DNA of 64,000 nucleotides from Copromyces sp. CBS 386.78. Its lineage: Eukaryota; Ascomycota; Sordariomycetes; Sordariales; Sordariaceae. The notes below the pieces were generated by a model, which was not told where the DNA came from, searched no databases, and worked only from the letters and a program-made list of their open reading frames with translations. The position numbers were made by a program, and so were the translations under genes. Below are positions 24,141-34,198 of the stretch, piece after piece. Position 1 is the first letter of the stretch; every line of letters starts with the position of its first letter. Location: assembly GCA_030685235.1 (NCBI GenBank), contig MU839128.1:186001-250000 (forward strand), in the 5' to 3' direction.

Positions 24141-24420
24141 GCTTTATATATTTTAAACGATTTAATTAAACTAATATAGAATTCGATAATTATCTCTAGA
24201 GATCTCTAAACCGGGCGGGGGGGGGGGGGGGCGGGGGGGCGGCGGCCGGGCGCGCGCGGGGGCGCGCGGCGGGGGGCCGCGCGGGNNNNNNNNNNTTTGT
24301 TTTTATTTAAATTTTTTTACTTCGGTTTTTATTTTTTAAACCTTTTAATTAAAAAAAAATATTATTCGATAATTTTCATTTCCTATCTAAAAAAAAAAAC
24401 CCCCCCCCCCCCCCCCCCCC
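24119..24420. other. assembly gap with low-quality duplicated flanks
   Basis: Ten Ns lie at 24286-24295. To the left is an implausible G/C homopolymer run (24211-24285). To the right, 24296-24400 repeats the sequence of about 24,119-24,210 with many errors (tatttaaatt...acttcg...ttttaaac..tttaatta...attcgataatt) and ends in 21 consecutive Cs. This looks like two contig ends that should overlap but were not merged, not biology. Confidence 0.85.
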
Positions 24421-25721
24421 AAGACTTCGAAAAGTTTTTTCTTCCTTAATAACCTACTTATACTTAGTTTATCGAACGAGTATTTGGAGAACCGTATTAT
24501 AGTAAACTTTCTATTACGCCCTCCCCTACTAGGTACGGCCCCGATAGCGAACTCCTAAGTACCGAACGGATAGCTGCTAAAATTTATAATAATAAAGACG
24601 ATTTAGTCCGTTAAATTTAATATTAGCTAAATCTAATAGTTATAAGGATATTAGAATTAGGAAGAATAGAAATCCGAGGTTGCAATAATGATAGATTACT
24701 ATAAATTATTCGACTTCCTACGAATTAATTTTAAAATCTATATATCCGTAATAAATAAAATTAAAGAAATATTCTAATAGGGATGCCTTCAAATATATAC
24801 TATCTTTCGAAATTATATTAAAATAATTATACTAAAACTTTAAATTTACGGCTATACTTTTAATAAATTCTTAAATAGAGATCCCTATACCCTATAGCAA
24901 GTATTTAAGCAAATCGTACTAATTATTTCAGAATTTAATAAGGGAAATATAGTTAAAGAGTTTTATAGTATAGATTAAGAATACTACGATAATCTATAAA
25001 TATACTTTACTAAATATAATTAGCTCTAAACGATAATTAAGAGTATAGGTATTAATATAGACGAATATACTAAATTAACTATCTTACTTAAAGGTTTAGA
25101 ATTTTATAATTATTATTAAGTTAAGAATTAGCGCGATTTAATAGATTTCGGCTTATTAAATTATTAAAGTATCTTTAATAAAATTATAAAATTAGTAGAT
25201 AAATAACAATTTAATACCTATCTTATTATTAATAGAAAGACGATTATAACTACTACTATTTTAATATAACCCTCCTCTTCTTTATTAATAATTGGAATTA
25301 AATATTTAAATCCTAAATATAGTTATATATATAACGGTAGAGTTACTAATCCCTATTACGAACTTTGCGGTCGCTATTATCCTAGAGGCGATACAACGTA
25401 CTATAAGTTATACTTAGAATTCAATCTATATACTAAAACCCTTCGTACCGATTAATTATTTATTAACCCTTAAATAAATAGGGTAGTATTATTATTCGAT
25501 TCCGCCCCAGTAGGAGGAGTAGCCAAGTTCGCTTACGACGACGATGTTTTCTTCTTATTAATGGCCGTAGCTAATTACGATATTTACGAAGATTATTCGA
25601 TTAACGAAATGGGTTTTACTTTAATAGTATTACTAGGCAATAACCAAAATTAAGTCTACTTAAATATAAGTGCCTCTAATTATCTATTCAATAATGAGAA
25701 ATAGTTCTCTTTTATTAGTAA

Positions 25722-26300
25722 ATTAGATAGAAAAAGTCTTTTCGGACTGTAGAGAAAGTCTTCAGGCACTGTCGCCCCACCCACTTACACCCTTCCCGCG
25801 CGCTAATACACCCCAAAATTTTTTGAGCCAATCAAATCGCTCGCATCCATTTGAATCTCCACACTCGTCTTGGCAGCGACTGTCACGATTACCAGCAACT
25901 GTCACGGCTATTAGCAATTATTAGCGACTGTCACAAGTCTCAACGGTTGTTACGGCTGTTAGCGATTGTTAGCGATTGGTTGTCAGCGACTGTTACGAGT
26001 CTCAACGGCTGTCACGGCTGTCAGCGATTGTCAGCGATTAGTTGTCAGCGACTGTTACGAGTCTCAACGGCTGTCAGCGATTGTCAGCAGGCTGTTAATG
26101 GGTTGAAATCTGGGGGCTTGGCGGGCGCGGTACGGTTTGCTGACGCCAAGAATAAGAGTGTGGAGACTCAGAATGGATGCACGCGATTTGATTGGTTTAA
26201 AAATTTTGGAGTGTATTAGCGTGCCTTGGCGCGCGGGAAGGGTGGGGCTACAGTCTCTGAAGACTTTTCCTACAGTCCGAAAAGACTTTCTCATTAGATA
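25722..26300. mobile_element. 563-bp MITE (long TIRs) with 8-bp target duplication
   Basis: The element proper is 25730-26292. It is flanked by ATTAGATA on both sides (25722-25729 and 26293-26300), and its ends are inverted repeats beginning GARAAAGTCTTTTCGGACTG. The inversion extends roughly 135 bp inward with mismatches and small indels (CCACCC, CCGCGCGC, AATACACYCCAAAATTTTT, CCAATCAAATCGC, TCTCCACACT). No transposase is encoded. The 8-bp duplication suggests the hAT superfamily, although other 8-bp-duplicating families are possible. Its GC content is normal while the copia DNA around it is RIPped, so it inserted after RIP or was too short to be hit. Confidence 0.85.
25873..26098. repeat. 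internal repeats of the MITE
   Basis: The centre of the MITE consists of about three imperfect units built from the words GTCAGCGACTGT, ACGAGTCTCAACGGCTGT and CAGCGATTGTCAGCGATT. Subterminal repeats of this kind are common in non-autonomous DNA transposons and may be transposase-binding sites; here that is inference. Confidence 0.6.
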
Positions 26301-27462
26301 AACCGATATTTTTTAGCGCTACGAACGGGGGTAGAGTATAATTAATATACGGGGGTAAAATTAACCTTATATATATATATCTAATTAATTAAACTACTAA
26401 TTTTCTTTTATACGATGTAATTCTTATAAAGAATATATTGATAAACCTTATATCGGTTAGTTAGTTGAAGAGGGTAGGTTTTGTCGTTAACAGTAAAAAT
26501 AACGAAATAATTGTTGAAAAGAGCGGTTAAATAGTTATGTAATTTCGTTAGTATATGAATATTGTATTATTTAATATTTATATAATCTTTAGACTAAAGG
26601 AATTCTTTATTTATATTATAATTGAAATAATTGTATTCGCTTTATTAAGTACCATTAACTATGTTATTATATACCGCCGTTTTATATATGCGGGTATATA
26701 AAGAGTCTTATTAGTATATTAGAAAGCGGGAATCCCGATTAGTAAGAAAGAAGCCGAAGTATATAAATACTACTATTATTACTTAGGCAAGTCAATTAAG
26801 ATTATTTTATACGACCCCCTACTTCTAACTTTAAAAGTCTTTACTAAGATTTATATTAACTCTATCCTATATAAGTTTAAGGGGTTAAGTAGTTAGAATT
26901 ATATAATATATATTATAGATCGATATTTATAATTCTAATAGTATTTTACGTTTAATAAGAAGTCGGACAGTTTTAAAAAGTTTATTTACTTTATTACTTA
27001 GTTAGAGAAATAGATAGGTATTTATATTTAAGTAATATATATTGATAATGGTATAAAATTTTCAATTAATAAATTGAAAATCTAGTATAAAGAATACGGT
27101 AAAATATTAGTAATTACAGTTCTTAGTTATTTAGAATAGAATTCTATATTAGAACGTTATAGCCATACTATTATAGAAGGTACCTGTATTTTAAATTTTG
27201 AAGTTAGGTTTCTAGAATTATATTGGCTATTCGTTGAGGCGGTATACGTCCTCGTTTTTAACCAATTTCCCTATCTTATATTAAATAATATATTATTATT
27301 AGAAGTTTTTACAAAATTAGTCAGCTACCTAAAAGATTAATACTAATTTAATATCCGTTATTTACGAATATATAGAATAATAGCCTATATTTATATTAAT
27401 AATAGAAAGTAGAGGCCTAAAGGTAGAAAGATATTAGTGAAGGTAGTCGTTAGGAAATTATA

Positions 27463-27940
27463 TTGAAATGGAGCAAAACCACACCAACAAAGGAACGGGG
27501 CCACACCACACAAACTTGCATAGCGAGGAGCAGATCCAGAGCTGATGATCTTGTCCGTAGAACTGGATGGAGTTGTCAAATTACAACCATAAAACTACCA
27601 AAAGGAAAGATAGAAGGTAAAGCAGAGCTTCACCTCTACGTTTTTTTTAAGATAGCGAGGTGCGGATTTGGAGATCGGTGTCAAAGAAGATAGAAGGCAC
27701 TTCACGAATGTAATCAAAGATTTCGAAAGGGAATATTATAAAGATCTTAAGAATATTGGTGTTCAATTCGTTGTTCTCTGCTTACTTGCCCTAGTTGCTT
27801 GTCTGTGGTTTGAAAGGGGATGCTATCCTTCTTATGCTTTTCCATCTTCAACCCTATTCAGCCCTGGAGTAGATCCGCTCTTTAGTGTCTTAGCTCCACA
27901 AGTATCTCAACATCTATTCTGACAAAACGCCCCAACTCAA
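27463..27940. mobile_element. 478-bp non-RIPped insertion in copia integrase, possibly TA-flanked
   Basis: The composition changes abruptly from RIPped to ordinary (about 44% GC by eye) at about 27,463 and back at about 27,940. The segment is flanked by TA (27461-27462 and 27941-27942). Its ends are weakly inverted: TTGAAATGGAGC and the reverse complement of the right end, TTGAGTTGGGGC. Outside it, copia integrase text resumes (Y-S-Y-K-G-L-I-R-K-I-Y). This fits a short Tc1/mariner-like non-autonomous element, but the inverted ends are short and imperfect. An 84-codon frame inside (27668-27922) resembles nothing I know and is probably chance. Confidence 0.5.
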
Positions 27941-30463
27941 TATAGTTATAAGGGTTTAATTAGAAAAATTTATAAGATTAGGTTAAATAATAGCGGTAAA
28001 ATTATTAGAGCGCGTAATATTAAATTTATTAAAGAAAGATATTTATTAAATCTTATTAATATAAATTTCGCTTTTACTTTATTCAAAATAACTTTTAATA
28101 ATATTTACTTCTACGAAAATTTTATTATATTTATATTCAATTACAAAATATATTTTAATATAAATAATGTTTCCTTTTTTTGAATTTTAATTATAATATT
28201 TATTTTAATTTAATATAAGATAATTATAATATTTAACGCAACGTTTAGAACGCTTAATTAAAAGATTCCAATTGCCCTAGGTACTTACTCAACGCCTAAT
28301 ATTATATTAGATAGATTATTTTAACTATTTATAAATACTCCTACCGAAAACCCTATTTTATTACTAGTAAATAAGAATATAAAGATAAGAGATTATATAA
28401 ATACGATATTAAGCGCCTACCCCAATAAGGATAGTGAGTTTATACCCCTAGATAATATATTATACCCCTTTCTTAAGCGTAAAATATTAATAAAGTATAA
28501 AACAATTAGCCTATTACTTATATTACTACTAATTCGATTTTTAAAACCCTATTACGAACCTTAAAATAAAAATAATTAATAGGATATATACAATTTGAAT
28601 AGTAATTTAGTAATAAAGGGTACGAAGGTGGCGAAATCCTATATAACTATTACTTTAATTACTATAGAGGATATAAATTTAGAGCTTTTAATTAAGATTA
28701 ATTTCTACTTTTTATCAGCTACGATTAATTAAATACCCTATTTACCGAAATTATATAAAGACGCCGTTAAACGAAATGATTTTAAGACTTTATAATACCC
28801 GGCAATAAAAGAATAAGTAGATAAATTAATAGTATTTAGTATATAAAATTTCGTCGACCTTCCGGATAGAGTTAAAGTTATCTTTGGTAAATAGGTCTTA
28901 AATTAGAAGTTTATATTAATAGGTAAATAATTAAAGAATAGAGTAAGATAGGTAGTATATAGAAATTTTAAATACGGTAATTATATATTATACAAAGTTT
29001 ATTCGGCTATTGTATATATATTAAGCGTAAGGATTTTTATTATTTTAATAGTAATTATAAATTTGGAATACTATTAGTTCGATATAGTAGTAGTATATTT
29101 GAACGTTATAGTATTTAAGAACGAAATTATTTATATTAAATAATTAATAGGCTTTGAAAACGGTATTAGAAAGGTTTGCTAATTTAATAAAATATTATAT
29201 AATTTATAAAAGTTTGCGATTTAGTAGTATAAAATAGTGATTCTAAAAATAAAGGCCTTAGGTTTCGAACTATTTATTATTAATAATTGTATTTTTAAAA
29301 ACGAAAAGATAAATATTATTATTTTCTTATACGTCGACGACCTTTTTATCGCCGGTCTAACCTAGGTTGCTATCGATGTTATAATTAATATTCTTAGAAT
29401 AATATTCGAATTAAAGGATATTAGTAATACCTTTTCTTTTTTAAGATATTCGATCGTTAGGGACCGATTTAATTATTATATTTATTTCTATTAAGAGGTC
29501 TATTTGAAGAAGATTATAGAACGTTTTAATAAGGGAAAGTTGAATGCCGTATTTATATTATAGTTATTTAATAAATTCGAATTATTAAAATTTGGATAGG
29601 AGGTTAACGAGATTGTCGGTACAACGAAAGACTATTAAGAATAAATAGGCTCTTTAAATTTCCTATCCTTCTATATTAAATTAAATATTATTTATATAGT
29701 TATAAAGTTATATAAGGCCAACGCTAGCCCTTTAAAGGAATATTAGAAGTTGAATTAATATTTATAGAGATATTTTAGCGCTAATTTCAATAGGGGGTTA
29801 AAATACAGCGGTAAATTCCTTATTAATAATTTTAAATTTTATACCTACAGCGATATTTCTTTTACGAACGATCTACTTATTAGAATTTTAGTTAGGGGAT
29901 ATATAGTTATATTAATAAGTATTCTAATTATTTAGAGGTTAAAAAATTAGACTTTAATTACGCTATTAACCTTAGAAGTAGAATTTATTAATTTTATTCT
30001 TATAGTAAAGGCTTTATATTAGGTTAGAAACGTATTAGAAGAAGTAGGTTTCTATTAGTTAAAATTGCAAATCCTATTTATAGATTTAGCGAACGTTAGA
30101 TATATTGCGTTAAACCCGGCCTAAATTGCCCGGACTTACTATTTAGATTTACGTTATAAATAGATTATTAATATAATAGCGAAGGGAGATTTTTACTTAG
30201 TTTACGTCGCTAGTAAGGATATAGTAGTTAATAAATTGATTAAAGGATTGGATAAGATAGTATACGAGCGTTTCGTATAATAATTGGGTATGGTATTACT
30301 TTTTAAGACGATTTAAATAGATTAATAAGAGATAATAGGGGTTAGAGCGTAGGTTTTTCGATGTAAGTAGACGTAAAATTCTAATAGAGATGGCGATATT
30401 TGGGATAGATAGATAAATAGTCGTTTTTTTATTTTCTAGTGTTTTCTGGTGCTAGAGGGGCTG

Positions 30464-30631
30464 TCTTATGCTTAGCCGGCTTACGGTTAGCCGTGCCTGC
30501 CGGGCTGGGCCTACTTTCCCAGCACTACCACGCTTAGCTAGGTTTTTCTCCCGCGATCGTTCGTAGCTCTGTTTCCTTCTTCAATACAACATCTTTCTCT
30601 CTCTCGCCTTCTTTGTCCCTGTGGTCCAAGA
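30464..30631 (+). repeat. copia 3' LTR
   Basis: This 168-bp LTR is the partner of 23637-23804, starting TCTTATGCTT and ending GGTCCAAGA. The right target copy GGAGC follows at 30632-30636. Although the interior is saturated with RIP, this LTR retains many CpA/TpG dinucleotides. Confidence 0.9.
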
Positions 30632-30814
30632 GGAGCAGTTCATGATAGAAAATCATTGAAGTTGAAGCGGCAAGCACCGTACACTGCCAATCAATCTATG
30701 TATGCCTTCCATAACAAGACAACCATTGTGAGGGGCAAACCGAAAGCAAAAGAAAGTTTGGAAGAGAAAAAAAAAGACTGCTCCACCTGATCTAGGTGGA
30801 GAAGATAATGTTGT

Positions 30815-30924
30815 TGACAAGAGTGGGATTCGAACCCACGCCCTTTCGGACCACGGAACTGAGTTGTAACTCGGATTAAGGGTTAACCTTAACGTGGCGC
30901 CTTAGACCGCTCGGCCATCTTGCC
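30815..30924 (-). tRNA. tRNA-Leu(AAG) with 30-nt intron
   Basis: The acceptor stem pairs GGCAAGA with TCTTGTC, with discriminator A at 30815. A D-arm with GCCGAGCGGTCTAAGGC, a type II variable arm (TCC GAAA GGG) and a T-arm GTGGGTTCGAATCCCAC are present. The anticodon stem is CCACG/CGTGG and the loop reads TT-AAG-G before the intron, giving anticodon AAG (decodes CUU). The intron (plus coordinates 30857-30886) sits at the canonical position 37/38. It contains CCTTAA, which can pair with the anticodon-loop TTAAGG, as in eukaryotic pre-tRNAs. Confidence 0.93.
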
Positions 30925-31602
30925 TAATGTTGAATGTTCGCTTCAAACCTTCAGGCTATAATCAAAGACTCGGCCACATTTCCGGGACTGCAGTCGAGGA
31001 GGACAGAACAACACCCGGCGGCACTGTTCGTAATTTGTTTCTGGTCGAAGGATTGAGAGAACAAAAGGCAGATAGAATGGGTGTCCTTTTCTTGTCATTC
31101 ATTCTGGAAGGAACTCATTGTTCTCCTGCGACGATGTGTAGGCACAACGTCATCGAAGTCGACAAATGCTTCTTGAGAGCAACGAGAGAACGAAGTTCGA
31201 AGGAGGACGGAGAAAGACCCGCTTCCGCAAATCCTGCCATCGTTGATTGGTCAGTACGTTGCATATCTGCCCTGCACATCAATCCACTTTCCCCTGGATA
31301 AGGGTCCTTCTTGCTTCTTCCCCTCCTTCCATCCTTCTTAACAAAGGCAATCGTGAACAACCTAACCTTGAAGACATCCGTATGAATGACATTCCAGACG
31401 ACCAAATCCACGTCTAATGGGGTATCACAGAATCTGAGGGTATATCGCACTTTCATAAATCTTCATTCGCTATCACGGCCCTGCCGCTGAACTGACTGAC
31501 GCCTGACGGACTGCCCCGAAATGTTAATTTGGAGCAGGTGGGGCCTCTCGGCTACCGGCATTCTGCCCTCCTCGCACGTCGTCGCCGCCGTCATTCCCAC
31601 CC
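30925..31602. other. intergenic between tRNA-Leu and membrane-protein gene
   Basis: Ordinary-composition DNA with no supported exon. A 124-codon open frame at 30,927-31,301 has no recognisable domain and begins inside the tRNA promoter region, so I do not call it. Confidence 0.45.
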
Positions 31603-33100
31603 TCACCATTTTCGCCCTTCGTTCGGGTCAAACGGTCGCGGATCGAGTGGCGAAAGCATTGTTTGTGGGAGTTGTGAAGTCTTGAAATCCATCTTGGACT
31701 CCGCCGATAATCGTCGCATATCCATCTCAAACTGCTGATCGCGACCCAGCTGTAGCAAGCTCTGCTGGTCCATGCTCTTTCTGTCGGGAAGCTCATCTAG
31801 AAATCGTGGAAAACACAGAAGGTTAGCAAGTTGACGGCTGGAGCGAGCGGGCAATGAACCAAAACGGAAAGAAACTTACCAAATACGTTTTCCAACAACG
31901 ACACAACAACAAGCAGACCCAACAAGGCGGGTATAAACTGCCCGTACGACCACTCCAACTCCGAAGTATCCTCCATCCACCCGTTCCCATGCATCCAATC
32001 CCTCAACCCGACCGACGACACGAGCGACGCAAATCCCACGCCAATATTCGCCAAAAGCATGACCGTCCTAAACACCCACGACCACCGACTTTTCCTTGCG
32101 CCCTTCCCGCGCCATCGATGCGCCGCCATCGATAACCCCGCCCCAATCAAGATCAGCAAGCTCATCAAGAACAGCGCCTGTCCGTTTGGATGAGAATACT
32201 GGTCGTACCCATCTACCAACTTCAGCCCCGGGCTGAGGATCGCGTTCTTGAAGAAACACTGCGCCGGCAAGATCTGCAAGGGCGTGTGGTCCGCGACCGA
32301 GGGCATCCCTTTTCCTCCGACAGATCGACTGACAAAAAAGACCATTCCACTCAAAATCAGGTTCGTCAAGATGGTGATAACGCGCAAGCCGTCGGCGAGC
32401 AGGCGCTTGCCGTGGAAATACTTGCAGTGGACGAGCAGGGCGTTGGCGTGGGTGACGGAACACAAAACGAGCCACTGGCCGATGAGGTTGAGGTGGTAGG
32501 TCGAGAAGGAGCACCAGGTCCTGAGGGCGGCGATGGAGGTGGCCATGCCCAGGACGAGCTGTTGGTCGGACCACGAGATCAGGATGGTGTCGGCGATGTG
32601 CCACCAGTGTTTTGCTGAGTGCTTCTCATGGTCGCCTTTTCGACCCTGGCCGAAGATCTCGTGGCATTCGAAGGAGTGGATGATTATCGCCAGTAATGTC
32701 GATGCGACGAAGGATATGCCGAAGCCGACTAAGGTCTGTTGTAGGTATACACATGTTCAGCGATCCATTGTATGTCAAAAGGTGGGTCAGGCAGGTAACC
32801 ATAACATCAACGACGACAACAACAACGAAACCAACAAAAAGAAGGGTATATTGCCGAAAAGAAAGAAAAGAAAGAAGGTGAGGTGAGGGTTGAGAAATCT
32901 GGAAAATATTGACTTACACCAATACCTGCTACATCCGGGTTGGGTTCTAGATACTGCAACTCCTCCTGAAGCGCGACACTTGTAAAGCCCGGAATGCCGT
33001 CCGCTACTGTACTCGTATTGTCACGAAAGCCAGCAATGGAGTAGTCGCAGTGGTAATATTCGCCCCCTTTGGGGGCGCAGGTTGATAAGTGGGAGCCCAT
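31603..33100 (-). CDS. fungal multi-pass integral membrane protein, unknown function
   Basis: Three exons, 32918-33100, 31880-32735 and 31603-31796, give 410 residues. Introns are 182 bp (GTAAGT...CAACAG, phase 0) and 83 bp (GTAAGT...TTCTAG, phase 1). An extracellular-type N-terminus with several cysteines (STCAPKGGEYYHCDYS) precedes about seven hydrophobic segments: LVGFGISFVASTLLAIII, AALRTWCSF, IGQWLVLCSVTHANALLV, VITILTNLILSGMVFFV, ALFLMSLLILIGAGLSM, FRTVMLLANIGVGFASLV and FIPALLGLLVVVSLLENVFG. A soluble tail of about 63 residues is rich in D, Q and S. This resembles lineage-specific membrane proteins of Pezizomycotina with no assigned function. I do not recognise a transport or catalytic motif. 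Intron 1 is longer than its neighbours and contains an A/G-rich run. Confidence 0.75.
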
Positions 33101-34198
33101 TGACCGTAGGTTGACTGACCGTCGGACAAGTCACTGCCAAAACAACCAGAGCATGGATGCTTTGATAGGTATGGATTGGAGGATATATGTCAAACGAACG
33201 AAGCGCAGGCCAATAATCCACTGATGTGCTGCTGCTGCTGCTCAAAACGAATGAAGGACTTTTGTGTGAGAATGGAAACGGAAGGATTGGAAAAGAGAAA
33301 TTGCGCGGCCATCAAAGGAAGCGACAGTAAGAGAGAACTTGTGGAGTGACTGAGAGAAGGGTGTCTGGGGGAGCGCCAGGGATCGTCAGGTACCAAGCAA
33401 TTTAATTTCAAATTTGGCGTACCCTAGTCCACTTTGGTCCGCGTCGACCAGGGTTTGTCCCGGTCGTGAATTTGATCCCTCGTGGCCATCCGAGAGTCTA
33501 ACTTGATTGAGTTTGCCCTATTGACTGTGAACGACATCCCCCGGTCCTGACTGTGTGATCACGGACATGGGCATGATGTGCAGACAACCGCGGGATGGGT
33601 AGCGGAGGCAGGTCACCCAAATCCATCACCAACGGGCGGACAAGACTGTGCACGCCGGCGTCTAGATTCATCATTAAACTTGGAATCCACGGTTGGGGAA
33701 AGTTTCACCCTTTCATCCATGTAAGTGAAGTACCTAGCCGTTCTTATGGAACCGAGACTATGCAACAAATACTGACAATACGTACAAACAAACCGCCCTA
33801 ATAGCATAACCATAGCAGAGCATCAGAATGAGTAGCCAACCGCTTGGATCTCGCCGGACTATACCTGGATTAGTATGAAAGAAAGCAAATTCCGTCAGAC
33901 AAAAGCCATTTTAAGCTCCCAAGACCATGCGCCCCTTCTGCAAATGCCGTGGCCCATGTCCCAAAATCCTTTTCGTAAACATCCACTGACGCAGCCCAAG
34001 GGGTGGATAAAAGTCAGGATAAGCACCCTTTCGCACTATCCAGTTGGGCCTTTTTGGATAGAAGTCAGGGTAAATGTGTATCCAGACGTTTCTCTTCACT
34101 CCCGAGCAACCATCATACCCTCTTCCCATGTGGCCGTAATCCTGCACCCGACCGATTCCTTCCGCTTGCTAGTAGAGTTGCTGTCGATCAAGTCCATC
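33101..34198. other. intergenic
   Basis: About 1.1 kb holds the promoter side of the membrane-protein gene and the 3' side of the dsRBD-like gene. A (TGC)n run lies at 33,229-33,242. A short imperfect repeat of the type GGGT/CTTTTT GGATAAAAGTCAGGATAA occurs twice at about 34,001-34,080. No exon is supported. Confidence 0.45.

Larger units (their letters stand above)
23637..30631 (+). mobile_element. Ty1/copia LTR retrotransposon, RIP-inactivated, with nested insertions
   Basis: A 7-kb element with identical-length 168-bp LTRs (23637-23804 and 30464-30631), flanked on both sides by GGAGC (23632-23636 and 30632-30636). Read on the plus strand, the relics appear in copia order. First is a Gag zinc-knuckle remnant (Y/C-E-L-C-G-R-Y-Y-P-R-G) near 25,340-25,410. 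Integrase-like text runs at about 27,200-28,080 (IYRI.LNNSGKIIRARNIKF). The RT signature LYVDDLFIAG lies at about 29,328-29,360. The RNase H end is an R-T-Y-Y-L-D-L-R-Y-K motif followed by VYVASKD, at about 30,130-30,240. All frames are broken by RIP stops. The element contains an assembly gap, a 563-bp MITE and a 478-bp foreign segment, so its native length was near 6 kb. Confidence 0.92.

Noticed and set aside
24211..24285. GC-rich tract as a G-quadruplex or CpG island
   Set aside because: It abuts an N gap and a duplicated low-quality flank, so it is best read as a sequencing or assembly artefact.
25860..26100. Regularly spaced repeats that could suggest a CRISPR array
   Set aside because: The genome is fungal, units are adjacent and imperfect without unique spacers, and they lie inside a MITE.
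27668..27922. 84-codon frame in the 478-bp insertion
   Set aside because: One hydrophobic stretch but no family; too short to be a transposase and probably chance.
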